Under the pieces are notes generated by a model, which saw only the letters and a program-made list of their open reading frames with translations, had not been told where the DNA came from and did not search any database. DNA of 64,000 bases from Paramacrobiotus metropolitanus (taxonomy: Eukaryota; Tardigrada; Eutardigrada; Parachela; Macrobiotidae), in the NCBI RefSeq assembly GCF_019649055.1, contig NW_026570224.1, forward strand, positions 372,001 to 436,000, given 5' to 3'. The position numbers were made by a program, and so were the translations under genes. Positions 11,886 to 23,047 of this stretch are shown here, piece by piece; position 1 is the stretch's first letter; each line of letters begins with the position of its first letter.

Positions 11886-14800
11886 TTAGGCCGAAACAGC
11901 ATGCAAATTTTCTGTGGTCTTTTCCGGCTCCTTTTCCAGACTGCACTGCTGCGCACTTTCCGCTCTCAGATGAGTCTCATGAACACTCAAGCAGTGCATG
12001 ATTTTTGTTAACCCGACCAAAGTGGGCTCCGGTAAGCGAGAATCAATAATGAGCGTCCAGATGCGAGACTGATACTTGCTAAGAAGAGTAATACCGTTCC
12101 GGCTAGGGGAAGCGCCGATGAACTCCGCCACAGAGTGGAGAATTTCCACACATTTTCGTAGCATCAATACATTGATGCCGCTAGCTGACTCGCCATTTTC
12201 TCCTAAAACACAGCATCAATGGAATAAAGGACACAGTTTGCTGTCTTTAGAATTCCTACTGTTGCCTTATGTGCCACAAAATTCTGCACATCATAATAAG
12301 GTCTGTCTGCCGCTTGAGAATTATAGGTTATTGGTTTGTTTTCTTAATTTCAAAAGATGCTATCAGTAAAATTAAGGCTTAAATCAAATATCAGAATGGA
12401 AATTCCAAACATACAGATCTTACCGGTAACAACCAGCTGCAACAACTGCATGCCCTTGGCAGCGGCACTCTTGGCCCATCGCGCGTACTCCTCCAGCATC
12501 ATCAGCACATACTCAACGCCCAACGGACATTCCAACAACATACTACACATCCTATCCTCACTTGCCACCAATGCCGCTAACAATACCACCGCAAACTCCC
12601 GCACAAGTGGCCCTTGGGTGCCTAACGGCAGCAGCTGCACGGTAGTCTCCACAAACTGCATTAGCTCGTGGCTGCTCGGAGTAGCAATCAAAAGATCCAC
12701 GTTACCGTCGGTCACTGTCAGTTTGGATAGCGCCTCCAAAGAAAGTGACTTGGCAGACACATCTCCCGACTGTGGTGGTAGTGTGGTTAATGCGTCCTGC
12801 GCCAGCGATGATGGACAGATCGCCATGTGCAAAAGACCCTCCAGAATGGGCCTGCACGTGCTCTCCTCACAATCCGATAACTCTAAGTGTCCAGCAATAT
12901 TAGCCAAAGTCACCAGGACATTCTCCCGCACGTGTTCCATCGCCTGCTGCCACCACTGACCCACCGCGGTGAAATCACAAGTGGCGACACTAATGCCTGC
13001 CCCCTCCTCGTCAGCATCCAACACCATTGGTTCCGGTGCACACTCTTTGATGTGGCGATGATTAAAAAGCACTAATTTACCCAGCAAGCGTAACAAACGT
13101 TGGTTTTTACTCAGATGATTCTCGTTGCCGTGAATGGCGGAGAAATTGCGGATACATGTGGAGATGGAGATCGATTTTCGCGCCATCTCCTCATCTGCCT
13201 CACTAACCAAGTTCATAAACGGCACTTCAGGAACACAGACTTCCCAGGATGGGTTTTCTCCTGCTGACTCCAGTGCATTCGCTCCCTGGCCACCCGGTAC
13301 CTGGCGGTTACTTCCGATGAAATGCGTCTCAAAATAAGACAAATCCCTGTCCAGTGCGTCAATGTCGCTCTGCATGTTAACACTATATACAATGGAAGTC
13401 GATGACCAATTTGGCTGATCTCGCAACAAGCGGTTCAAAGCCACTTCCAACCAATCAATAATGGTGTCTAAGAAACCAGCCGGCAAGTTGGCTAATTTAA
13501 ACTGCGACGAATACTGTTCCTCGGAAGAGTAGATGTTCAACATCTCAAAAGCCCAACCCGATTCGGCTAACAGACCACTTTTCATTCGCATATGCAGCTT
13601 CCACATGTCCAGGCCCTTGATGTCACCCACATCTTTCGCGGTCAGTTTCTGACGACTACGAGACAGATACTCGGTAGCCTCCACACTGTCCGGAGGGAAG
13701 ACAATTTCGGCTGCGGCCATGGTGTGATTGGACGCCATCTGGCGCTGCCGGGCCGCCGCCAGTAGTTGTTGCGTTGCTGGCGGTAGTTCACCAACTGGTT
13801 GTTGTCGCATATCCTTCGCTGGAATGGGCAGAGAACGGACGATGGGTTGGCCAGGGAACCCAGGTTGGGCATGCTGACGTTCTGGACCAGGGGTAAATGC
13901 TTGAGGAGGTGGCTGCTGTTGTAAACCAGGGAAGCGCTCCTGGTTCATATCTGGCGCTCCTGGCATTTCCGGCATCTCACTAAAATATATACATTTTACC
14001 AGCCAAACCTAAGTAGGAAGAAACACCTAAAAATCCATAGCGGCTTCAACACGTGGTGGCATGGTACGATAATTACCGAAATGACATCTTCAGCTGTATT
14101 AAAGCAGTACTTGAAGCTAAGCGCAAAACTGCACTATTATTTCATTATTACGATTCAGGTAAACAGCACCTGCAATATGACTTACTTAAGGAAGGGCCCA
14201 GAAGGCTGCGGTCTTGCTTTCATGTTCATACGATACTCATTTTGCATTGCGTAATCTCCACTGGGCTCAGCATATGCTTCCATTCCAGACTGCACTGCAG
14301 GTGGTGGTGGTGGTTGCTGCGGCTGTTGTTGTTGCTGCTGTTGTTGTGGCCAATACATTTCATTTCCTCCAGCCATCATGTCCTGTGGATAAGCTGTCCC
14401 AGGCTGACTTTGCTGGAAAGCCGGGGGGAAACCCATATGGACACGCTCTTGACCGAACGGCATTGAATTGCTGTCCCCACTTTCCATCGACGCCGGTGTG
14501 CTGGTTTCGGCGCGCGATCGTTTACGATGTGAGCCTCCGGAACTGCTGCCACCCCCACCGGAGCCCTTCGACGGAGAGCGAGCAACGGCCGCGTCAGCCT
14601 GCTCGATGAGGCTGTTCACATCAACTCCACCGCGTTCATAACGGGCTTCGTAGGGCAGCAAGAATTTCATATATTGTTTCTTTAACGTGTATGCAGTATT
14701 TGGATTAGGTGCCGAGATTCCCAGATAACCTGCGATGTCTTTCCAGTGCTTCGTCTTTTGCACCTGCAAGCACACTTCCGTAGAAACCAAGTTATGAAAA

Positions 14801-17134
14801 ATCGAGATACCGAAAGCAATTATTTTTTAAAAATTTGCAAAGCAAAGTTTTTCCTAGGGTACAATCAATAAATTTTGCAATTGTTTCTAAGATATAGCTT
14901 GGACATGTACCCGTTAAAAAGCCAACTCTGTTAGTGGATGATTTCTGCTCACAAGGAAAACCAAGCGAGGCAGCGACTGCTGACGGTGTCGGACTGACTG
15001 AGTCAGACTGACCAATAAGTTTACCTCAACAAATCCTCCGCGAGACTGCACGTATTTGTAGAACTTGAAAAGATCCAAGGAAATCTTGCTAATAACCGGT
15101 ACATTGGTTACCGCTACGCCGGTCTCTTCCAACAACTTCAGTAAGTGATCCAAGAAAGGACGTCGTTCCGGCTCGTCCCCCATGTCGTACAGAACATTCA
15201 GCTTATCGACTGACGATTTCTGTAAAATCAACAACTATCACAGTGTACAAAGAATGAGTCAATACCGACATACTGTTGCCGGTGGATGATGCGGCGCAGG
15301 TGGTGCACTCTCTCGACCCCAACTCGATGTTCCACCATCGGAAGCCGACAGGTTGGACATTTCGCTATCCGGAGGCGGAGCAGCAGCGGCCTGACTGGCC
15401 GATGAGCGTTTGCGCGCTTTCTTCGGAGCGGGAGATGGAATATCTATGGCTTCGCCCGGTGGACCGCCACCTTCACTAAACTGAATTCAGAAATCCAATT
15501 CAGAAGCAAGTTGGGACACGAGCACAGAATTCCCCAACAACACAATCCACGAACATGTTTACAACATTTTTAACACATTTATAGTTTTATACCTGTGAAT
15601 GGGAACTGCTCGATGGTGGTCGACCCATTGACATCGGACTTTTATGAGATCCTCCACTTCGCTGAGCCTCGTCATCCAATTCTACAAATCAAAAGATATA
15701 ATTAATTAAACACAGGTATCTTGGGCTAAGATTACTGCGACATATCAATCACAAAATAACTGAAAATAAGGGGAATTTTAATACTTACTAAACGTTCATA
15801 TCACCATCAGGCGAACAGAAAAACAAGCTGGCCGAAACAGTAGTACCAAAAAATTTAAATCTTAAACCATACCCATAGTGAAAACTGAAAAGGACCACAC
15901 GCGTACCTTGAGGTGCAAAACGCTGATCCAGCGGAATCTGTGACTGCATCGGCTGCTGTTGTCTTCCGTAGGTATTCTCCATCCCACCATATTGAAACTG
16001 CTGCTGAGGGGGTTGAGCAGGACGTCCATACTGTCCGCCAGACTGTGAAGCATGCGAAGGAGAGAAATATCCAGCCATGGAGTCTGCGCCAGGCCCCGAC
16101 GATCCCATAGAAGGATACGATGTCCCAGCAGTCCGTTGCCCGGACTGATCAGCGCCCATATTCCCGTACATCTGCGCGCTGGACTGTTCGGGTGCCATTC
16201 CCGGCTGCGACTGCAGATGCATTGGAGGGCCGACACGGCCGTAATATTGATTACTCATCTGACCTTGATCAGAATGCATGCTGGCTTGCGGCAGGTTTTG
16301 CCGCTGGTAGAAATCAAACGACGACATATCCATCTGGGACGCCTGCGGGGGTTGTTGCTGCTGCTTACCCTTCCTATTCGATGAACCTGGAGCAGAGCCG
16401 GGCCCGCCTGAGCCCATCGGGCCCTGCTGCATCTGCTGCAGGACTTGCTGCTGCAGCTGCTGGGCAGAGGCACGGGGCGCTCCCACAGCCATCTCGCCCG
16501 CGCTGCTGGGGGACATGGCGGATGACGCCGCCGCAGCGCTCTTCTTTTTTTTGCTCTTACTTTTGGCAGGCGGCGCCGGGGGCACTGCGGCAGCCGGCGG
16601 CGGCGCGGGAGCAGACGGGAATCCACCCATCCCCCCTCCACCCCCCATCGGGGGTCCCATGGACTGTGGCATCATGGAGCCCATCTGGGGCGCGAAATGC
16701 GACGACTGCCCCGACCAGTCATCCATGGGCATTCCGTAGGGCGATTTCGCCGTGGGGGTGGGTTGTTGCGAATGTGACGGAGCCATTCCCATTTGGGGGA
16801 CGTTGGGAGGAAAGGCGCCCTGGGGGGAAAAGGACGACATCCCCTGCCCCTGACTGGGATACATGGGCATACTGCGCATGCCTTGATTCTGGGGCATCTG
16901 GCCGTAGATGTTGGAGTAGGCGGATGGCGTGGAAAGGAGATGGTTGAGGGTGGAAGACTGGGAGTGCTGGGGGGCCTGCTGTGGTTGGGAGGGATACATC
17001 ATGCCCATCTGTGAGTGATACTGCTGCATCTGGGGGTGGTGGGACGGATTCATGGACTGCTGGTGCTGCATGGAAAGATCGCCAGCGCCCATGCCCATGC
17101 CAACCATGCTGCCGTCGTCGTAGCCTTTATCCAT
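11886..17134 (-). CDS. ARID1A: ARID1 / Osa, BAF-type SWI/SNF subunit
   Basis: Seven minus-strand exons give an unbroken 1,389 residues: 17134-15907, 15681-15593, 15480-15274, 15219-15025, 14763-14186, 13979-12424 and 12202-11886. The first about 500 residues are low-complexity (Gln, Met, Pro, Gly, Ser) with a Lys-rich patch. An ARID DNA-binding domain follows at about 510-610 (LYDMGDEPERRPFLDHLLKL, then LKKQYMKFLLPYE). Next come a Gln run and finally the ARID1-specific BAF250_C region at about 855-1385 (FPPDSVEATEYLSRSRQKLT, KSGLLAESGWAFEMLNI, VTLANIAGHLEL, CRPILEGLLHMAICPS). The protein is the targeting subunit of the BAF chromatin-remodelling complex and acts in the nucleus. It is shorter than vertebrate ARID1 (over 2,000 residues), mainly in the disordered parts. 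The poly-Gln comes from a CAG/CAA tract around 14316-14347. Confidence 0.93.
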
Positions 17135-17586
17135 TATCCCTGGCTTAGATCGATAAGGACTAAGTCAGTCTAAGTGCGTAATTTCACACCATTATCGGCG
17201 TTACGGCATTCGGGCTCCACACAGTAATCGCATAATACTGGCAAATGGTAATAATATACAGTCGCGATACCAGAAGGAATCACATCAATGTTTTGATTCG
17301 GAATCGAGATGAAGCGTTCCAGAGAACCTTCGCCACAGTGACTTTGTATCAGAAACCTGCACACATGAAAAACAAACGACTTCAACTCCAATCACAAACT
17401 AATTTCAATCAAACTGCAACATATTGCAGGTTCGTACGCAAAAATGTGAAAAGAAGTTTTATTCAAAAATCAAACGCAAGTCCACATTCACGTTTTACAA
17501 GGTGGCACCGTACCGTTTTACAAGGTGGCAAGTATTTCGTCAAACAAACTCCGTTAACCAGAAAGCCCGGCTGCTAGCTGTGTCGC
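17135..17586. other. 5' flank of ARID1
   Basis: This stretch should include the ARID1 promoter and 5' UTR. Near 17494-17534 an ACCGTTTTACAAGGTGGCA unit is directly repeated. No ORF here is convincing. Confidence 0.4.
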
Positions 17587-18292
17587 AACCCGAATCTGGA
17601 CTGGCTTAACGCGGTCCCAGTGGCAAGCCTCGGCACCTTGCTATCAAATACCGAAGTGAGAATCTCGATCGCGCAGCGCATCGGCGCAACAGTATGTGTT
17701 GAACACCGGTGCAAATGCGGCAGCACTGTTGACGTGTGGGGATATCATGGGCTGGGATGTAAGCGTCTTAAAGCGAAGATTTCCCGTCACAATGAAGTCA
17801 GAGATGTTATTCATCGCGCGTGTGGTTCGGCCTGCATCCCTTCAGTTCTGGAACCACCAGGCCTGTACCGCAACACTCTGAAACGACCGGACGGCATGAC
17901 CTCGGTCCCCTTCAGCCAAGGCAAAGCTTGGGTTTGGGACGTCACTTGCCCGGACACCATGGCCACTTCCTACATCGCCAAGACGTCCCAGGAGGCCGGG
18001 GCTGCCGCCATGATGGCAGAGGCGAAGAAAAACAATAAGCACGGATATTTACGCGATAATTTCAATTTCTCTGCTTTGGTTTTTTGAAACAATGGGCGTG
18101 TGGAGTAAAGAAGCGAAGTGTAAGATGTCTACTCTCGGTAAGATGCTTTTTCAGAGGACACAGGAGAAAAGGTCCACTCAGTTTCTGAAGCAGAGAATCA
18201 GTGTTGCTTTAATGCGAGGTAACGCTGCGTGTGTTCAGGAAACGTTTTGTATCGGTAAGAGACTGGATGAAGTGTACTATGTGTTGAAGTGA
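17587..18292 (+). pseudogene. Decayed C-terminus of a non-LTR-type retrotransposon (zinc knuckle plus endonuclease-like domain)
   Basis: The frame from about 17587 reads like the C-terminal part of reverse-transcriptase polyproteins of aquatic invertebrates. It has a knuckle of the form C-x-C-x9-H-x3-C (CKCG...HGLGC), then LEPPGLYRN, KRPDGM and VWDVTCPDTMA. The R-PD-x(n)-D pattern after a zinc knuckle resembles the restriction-like endonuclease of R2/R4-class elements. At about 18084 a T6 run shifts the frame: the upstream frame stops at 18087, while the family sequence continues in another frame (ETMGVWSKEAK, then QRISVALMRGNAACVQ) to 18292. An in-frame stop lies just upstream and no RT core is present. 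It is a dead 5'-truncated fragment inserted upstream of ARID1. Exact clade is inference. Confidence 0.75.
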
Positions 18293-19423
18293 TGAGAACT
18301 GCGTAATTTTGAGTTTAACCAATGTTAAGTTGAATGACCCAATAAATCTGCATACTTTCACAGCATCTGTTAGACTGTTACAGATCTGTGCAGTCCAGAG
18401 TGACTCAAGACTCCAGGAGAGCATAGTATTACCAGCGTAGGTACATCAGATAGTAGTTCAGAAACAGCCTGTAAAATGCCACCCTTTATGATTTTGACCA
18501 GTTAAGCGGCCCCAGTGAATCATTGGAGTGTACCGTAAAATCTGCATCTTCGCCGTATTTCGATCCCTGTTCATCTTGCACTGCCTGATTAATCAGACAC
18601 CATTGTTATTGTTTATTTTCAACCTTCGCAGGCAACTACAATAATTACAATAGCATTTAGTTATTTAACGATGTTTATAGTGCTGTAGTAGTGTAGTAAT
18701 AAGTTCACAGTAGGCCCTCTCGGTGCGCACTTAAGGTGCTCTGTAACTTAAAAATTGCGTTTTCAGCTTTTAGTTTGTTGCTGCGTGCAAAGTTACGAAT
18801 ATTCTGTATCTTAAAGGAACACAGACAGTTCCGTTAACTTAAGAAATACTCTAAAATTTGAATCGGTTGGCTGGTTGGTTGAAAGTTTAAACCGAAATCG
18901 CACGCTGCTATTACCTTGAACAGTAGTAAATATGCCTACTGAATTCAGTGGATTTTGAGCGATTCTGTGAAAACTTTCGTTATGATTGTCGAAAATTATT
19001 GTCGCATCTGCTTCATTTGTAACACGAAAACTTATAAATGATAGGGATTAGGGACACAGCTGCTGTGATAATAATACTAATCAAAACCTGCCATCAACAC
19101 CGATATAAACGAAATGAACCTTCGGTGGCTATTAATTCTAAAATTAATATCAAATTTAAAGCAATTTATTGAATTGGGATGAAGAACGGCAAGCGCTGCA
19201 TATTAGGTGTGACGCATAGATTAGAAGCCGCCTGTTTTAGGCACAGCCTTATAGCAGTTTAATTTTCAAAGGCAAGGCCGAATCAGTATCGCATACATTT
19301 GCGCCGGTGCAGCCCGGTTGATGCTTATACCGTTCGTGATAGGGCTGTGCCTCTGTACGATGAGTGCAATACTTAAGAAAATCAGTGTGGAAAGATCGGG
19401 AGTTTGGTACCAGTTTAAAAAGC
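18293..19423. other. Gene-free AT-rich spacer
   Basis: I see no supported coding or RNA feature here. Possible retrotransposon 3' flank at the left. Confidence 0.5.
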
Positions 19424-20101
19424 CATGGTATTACCGTGCAGACGTATCGTTTAATTTAATTTTTATCTCAAATTTGCGTGAGCTGCAGCACCGGACCAAA
19501 ACACCGAGGCGGTGAGCAGGCGACGGGCAGCGCTGGCAGTACTTTGTTCAGTGTGACTGCTGCCAAATTACGTGCAAATTTTAAATATTCGAAAATTTAT
19601 AACTTTGTGTATTCTTTAGCAAAAATTGTATCCATAGGCTTGAAAAATACATAATAATATACACTTTTTGACAGTATGAATGCAATTTTTTAATTTTGAT
19701 TGCAAAGTAATGATAGGACTCTCCGCATTTACCATACTCCTCTATGGCAAACCCGGTGCTGGCTTTTATCCATTTTCTCATAGAGGACTATGTTAAATGC
19801 GGAGAGTCCTATCATTACTTTGCAATCGAAATAAAAAAATTGCATTCGTACAGTCAAAAAGTGTATATTATTATGTATTTTTCAAGCCTACGGATACAAT
19901 TTTTGCTAAAGAATACACAAAGTTATAAATTTTCGAATATTTAAAATTTGCACGTAATCTGGCAGCAGTCAAACTGAACAAAGTACTGCCAGCGCTGCCC
20001 GTCGCCTGCTCACCGCCTCGGTGTTTTGATCCGGGGCTGCAGCTCACGCAAATTTGAGATAAAAATTGAATTAAACGATACGTCTGCACGATAATACTAT
20101 G
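19424..20101. repeat. 678-bp near-perfect palindrome (hairpin / fold-back element)
   Basis: Two arms of about 320 bp are inverted copies, centred near 19762, with a spacer of about 30 bp (around 19746-19778). The outer ends pair (left CATGGTATTACCGTGCAGAC, right the reverse complement with two changes). The pairing continues inward through a GC-rich block (left ACACCGAGGCGGTGAGCAGG), an AT-rich block (CGAAAATTTATAACTTTGTG) and an inner block (GATAGGACTCTCCGCATTTA). Mismatches are sparse. There is no transposase. It could be a fold-back transposon, a large MITE or a hairpin-RNA source. The open frames inside are mirror images of each other and are not genes. Confidence 0.9.
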
Positions 20102-23047
20102 CTCTCACTCCAGTTTCACTAAACATGCATAGTTTTATGCTGTTCTTCTTATTAAATATCATCGCTACTTATAGTACTTATGTACTTTCAGTAATCGTCG
20201 TTTATCAATCTCGAAATAAGAACTTACTATAATAACTCTGAAGTCCCCAAAAAAATCTGCAATACATTACGTACTCTCCGTCAGGCGACAAAGACAACAA
20301 GGCAAATCATTTTTCAAAAAATTTCCAAGTTGGAACGAGAAATGCGAGAAATGCAAGAAATGTGTTTCGTTTCGCTGCGATGGCAGGCTGCAGCCCGTTG
20401 GGTGCTTGCAATTACATTGTATTGTAGTATTAAAACTTAAAACTAACCAAATATGTAAATAAAATTCAAGTGGTAAGTAAGTAATAAATAACCAAGTACT
20501 TCAAGTGAGTAACTGCTACACAGTACACATATACCAGTCGAAATAAATAAATCTAATTTTAAAAAAACATTTTCGTTTGAGATTTCGCGAAACATACTGC
20601 ATACTTTTACCAATATGCGGTGTGAAGGTGTGAGCTCTCGATCCGACTTCATTAGTTATAATAGATTCTTTTCTGCACATCGAATTACAGAGTATAATTC
20701 AAACACGACCCCTCCCCATTTGCATCCCCCCATTTTCAATAAAGGTGGAAATGTGGCAGTGCAAAACAGCACAATTATTGTGGGAAGATTTCTCATAAAA
20801 GTACAGGGGATTTGCTGTCCAGGGAAAGACTGTGACCTTATGTAGGTACTTTGTATTTTACAGTTCAGCGCTTCATAACCAGACCGGTCAATGTCCACCT
20901 CCAATACTGCAACACCACATACGAGTAGCTTTTTTTGCAGTTATTATTTTTTGTTTGGTATCTGCACTAGCTTTCTGCTCACTGGAGCGCCCTTGTAATG
21001 TCGGAGAATGTTAATAAAATATTCGATCACGGTGCTGTATTGTATTGCAATAAATTGCATTACGTAATTATTTTCCCAAACCCATCATATTGTGTAATGC
21101 CGCAGCTACGGATACTTAATAATTAACAAAATATAGTATAACATTGGCGCAACTGTTATACAAATAAATACAGAGCATGTACGGAGATGGTACGTAGCTG
21201 CAAGCCTGCAACTGCAAGCGTATTGTAGGTACATGTCATATAATATGTATTGTACATTATTGTTTACTTGGATTGCGTTTCTCTAACAATTGTAATTAAA
21301 TTTAATACAGAAATACTTGCTCAACGGTCTGCGTTTGTTCTGTTATTGCAGTTTAATCGTTCATTGAAAGCAGATCAAGTAAAAACGTGTGCGCTAATCA
21401 AGAGTACAAGTTCGTAAACCGATGTGTCCCAAAGATCGTAAACTGTCGTAACTAACTTACGATGCGAAGAGTACAAGTAGCAACGCATATCTAGTAATCT
21501 ACATGACAATATACGCCCGAATAATTACAGTACGAATTTTACTAATCTGTTTTCTCACGTAATATTGCGTTTTAATACGTGCAAGGTCAATATCTTGACC
21601 ATTATCATTAATTTTTTAATTCCGATACTAATACGAAATGCACCGTGCATCAAATCATTGAAATGACAAATTATAGATATGCATAATGTGGACAATTTCC
21701 CACATGCATACCGGATATGTAACTGTAATTTGATTACGTCATGGTGGATATATCGACGTTTTTTACGTTCGGGACATTCACAATCTGGATTCGCGTACCG
21801 ATCACCAGAGACGCGATATTCTATGCGTTGTTCCACATTAGAAAATTTGATGGTTTTTCATTAACCTCATGCACAAGCTTGTATAAAAAACAACTATTAT
21901 TACGTAACAAATTTTTGAAAACTTTTTGTCAGTTGCAACAACGCGAAGAATAGCGTGCCTCTGGTTCCGGTACGCGAACCCGTATTGCTGAAAATGCCGG
22001 GAATGCGAACGTCGAAGTACCAAGTCGAATTCATTAATTCATAAATATATGAATACGAAGGCGTATTCATTAATTATTATCAAATTATATCACATCTAAC
22101 AATTTATTCTTATAATTTATCCACCTCAAGATCAGTACGAGTACTGCTGCCGTTGGGAGTTATGATACAAAGTAGCTCGCAAGTCAATATTTGAATCAGT
22201 TTATTACTATCAAATCAGCTAGAATCCTGTTTGCTGATATATTGTGTCAATCCCAAGCATGCACGGCTAATGATCTGCGGCATATTAGAGTTTGTAATGG
22301 CCACTTCATAGCTGACCGGTCACTGGCGTAAATTACATTTCATCCACCGTGTATCTGTACTGCGGAAGCGGGTACCGAAAATCCAGGCAATTATAGAGTG
22401 ACTTTTGAATCTTTGTGACTGACGCAGTCGAGTTGGGGTTTGATCGACGCAGTGCCACCGCAATCTGCATCCAAACAGTTAAGGGGATCGTCGCCAAGCC
22501 CGCATAATCCATTTGATTTGGCCGTTGTACGCGTACGTGGTCGAGTTGGTCCTCCAGGGATTGTGTTTAATAGACTTCGCGATGCACTCATCAAACATCA
22601 GCAAAGTGGATATCCAATATGTTGATGGAATAGCACTATATTACTTTTATCGCTACTTGCCATCACTTCACTTGATTTTTTATGACCTTCAAAGTGCGAA
22701 TTGATCACGCAGAACTGTAATCCACATAAAATGCATGTTTAATCCCTACTATATGTATATCGGAGTAAAGCTGCATATTTTATGTTGGTCAGCTGCTCGC
22801 AACTGTTGGAGCACCATTTCCGCATATCATCTATTGCGCACTTGTTGGAATATCAAATTGTCATCGATTTTATTTATTAATACTATCATGCCAGAGTTTT
22901 GTTGGATGATTCTGTTTTGAATTTTAACTTAATGCGGCAAAAGTATATCATTCTGACCTAAGTAGTAATAATTTATAATGCTATTAATGTAATTAATTAT
23001 AACTGTCCATCACGGTTCTTGTCCAAAAATTGTTGTTATTTTTAACC
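20102..23047. other. Gene-poor spacer with a degenerate inverted repeat
   Basis: No gene could be supported. Imperfect inverted arms lie at 21766-21821 and 21948-22007, with the shared core TTCGCGTACC. A GC-richer island at about 22430-22625 is open in several frames and may be an old element. A short hairpin (TGAATACG/CGTATTCA) sits near 22050. The last bases before 23048 should contain the promoter of the receptor gene. Confidence 0.4.
21766..22007. repeat. Imperfect inverted repeat, arms of about 56-60 bp
   Basis: The left arm 21766-21821 matches the reverse complement of 21948-22007 at roughly three quarters of positions, with an identical TTCGCGTACCG core. The enclosed 126 bp is AT-rich. 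It looks like a decayed element. No coding function is seen. Confidence 0.5.

Noticed and set aside
19581-19944. Two similar ORFs on opposite strands
   Set aside because: They are mirror readings of the two palindrome arms, not paralogous genes.
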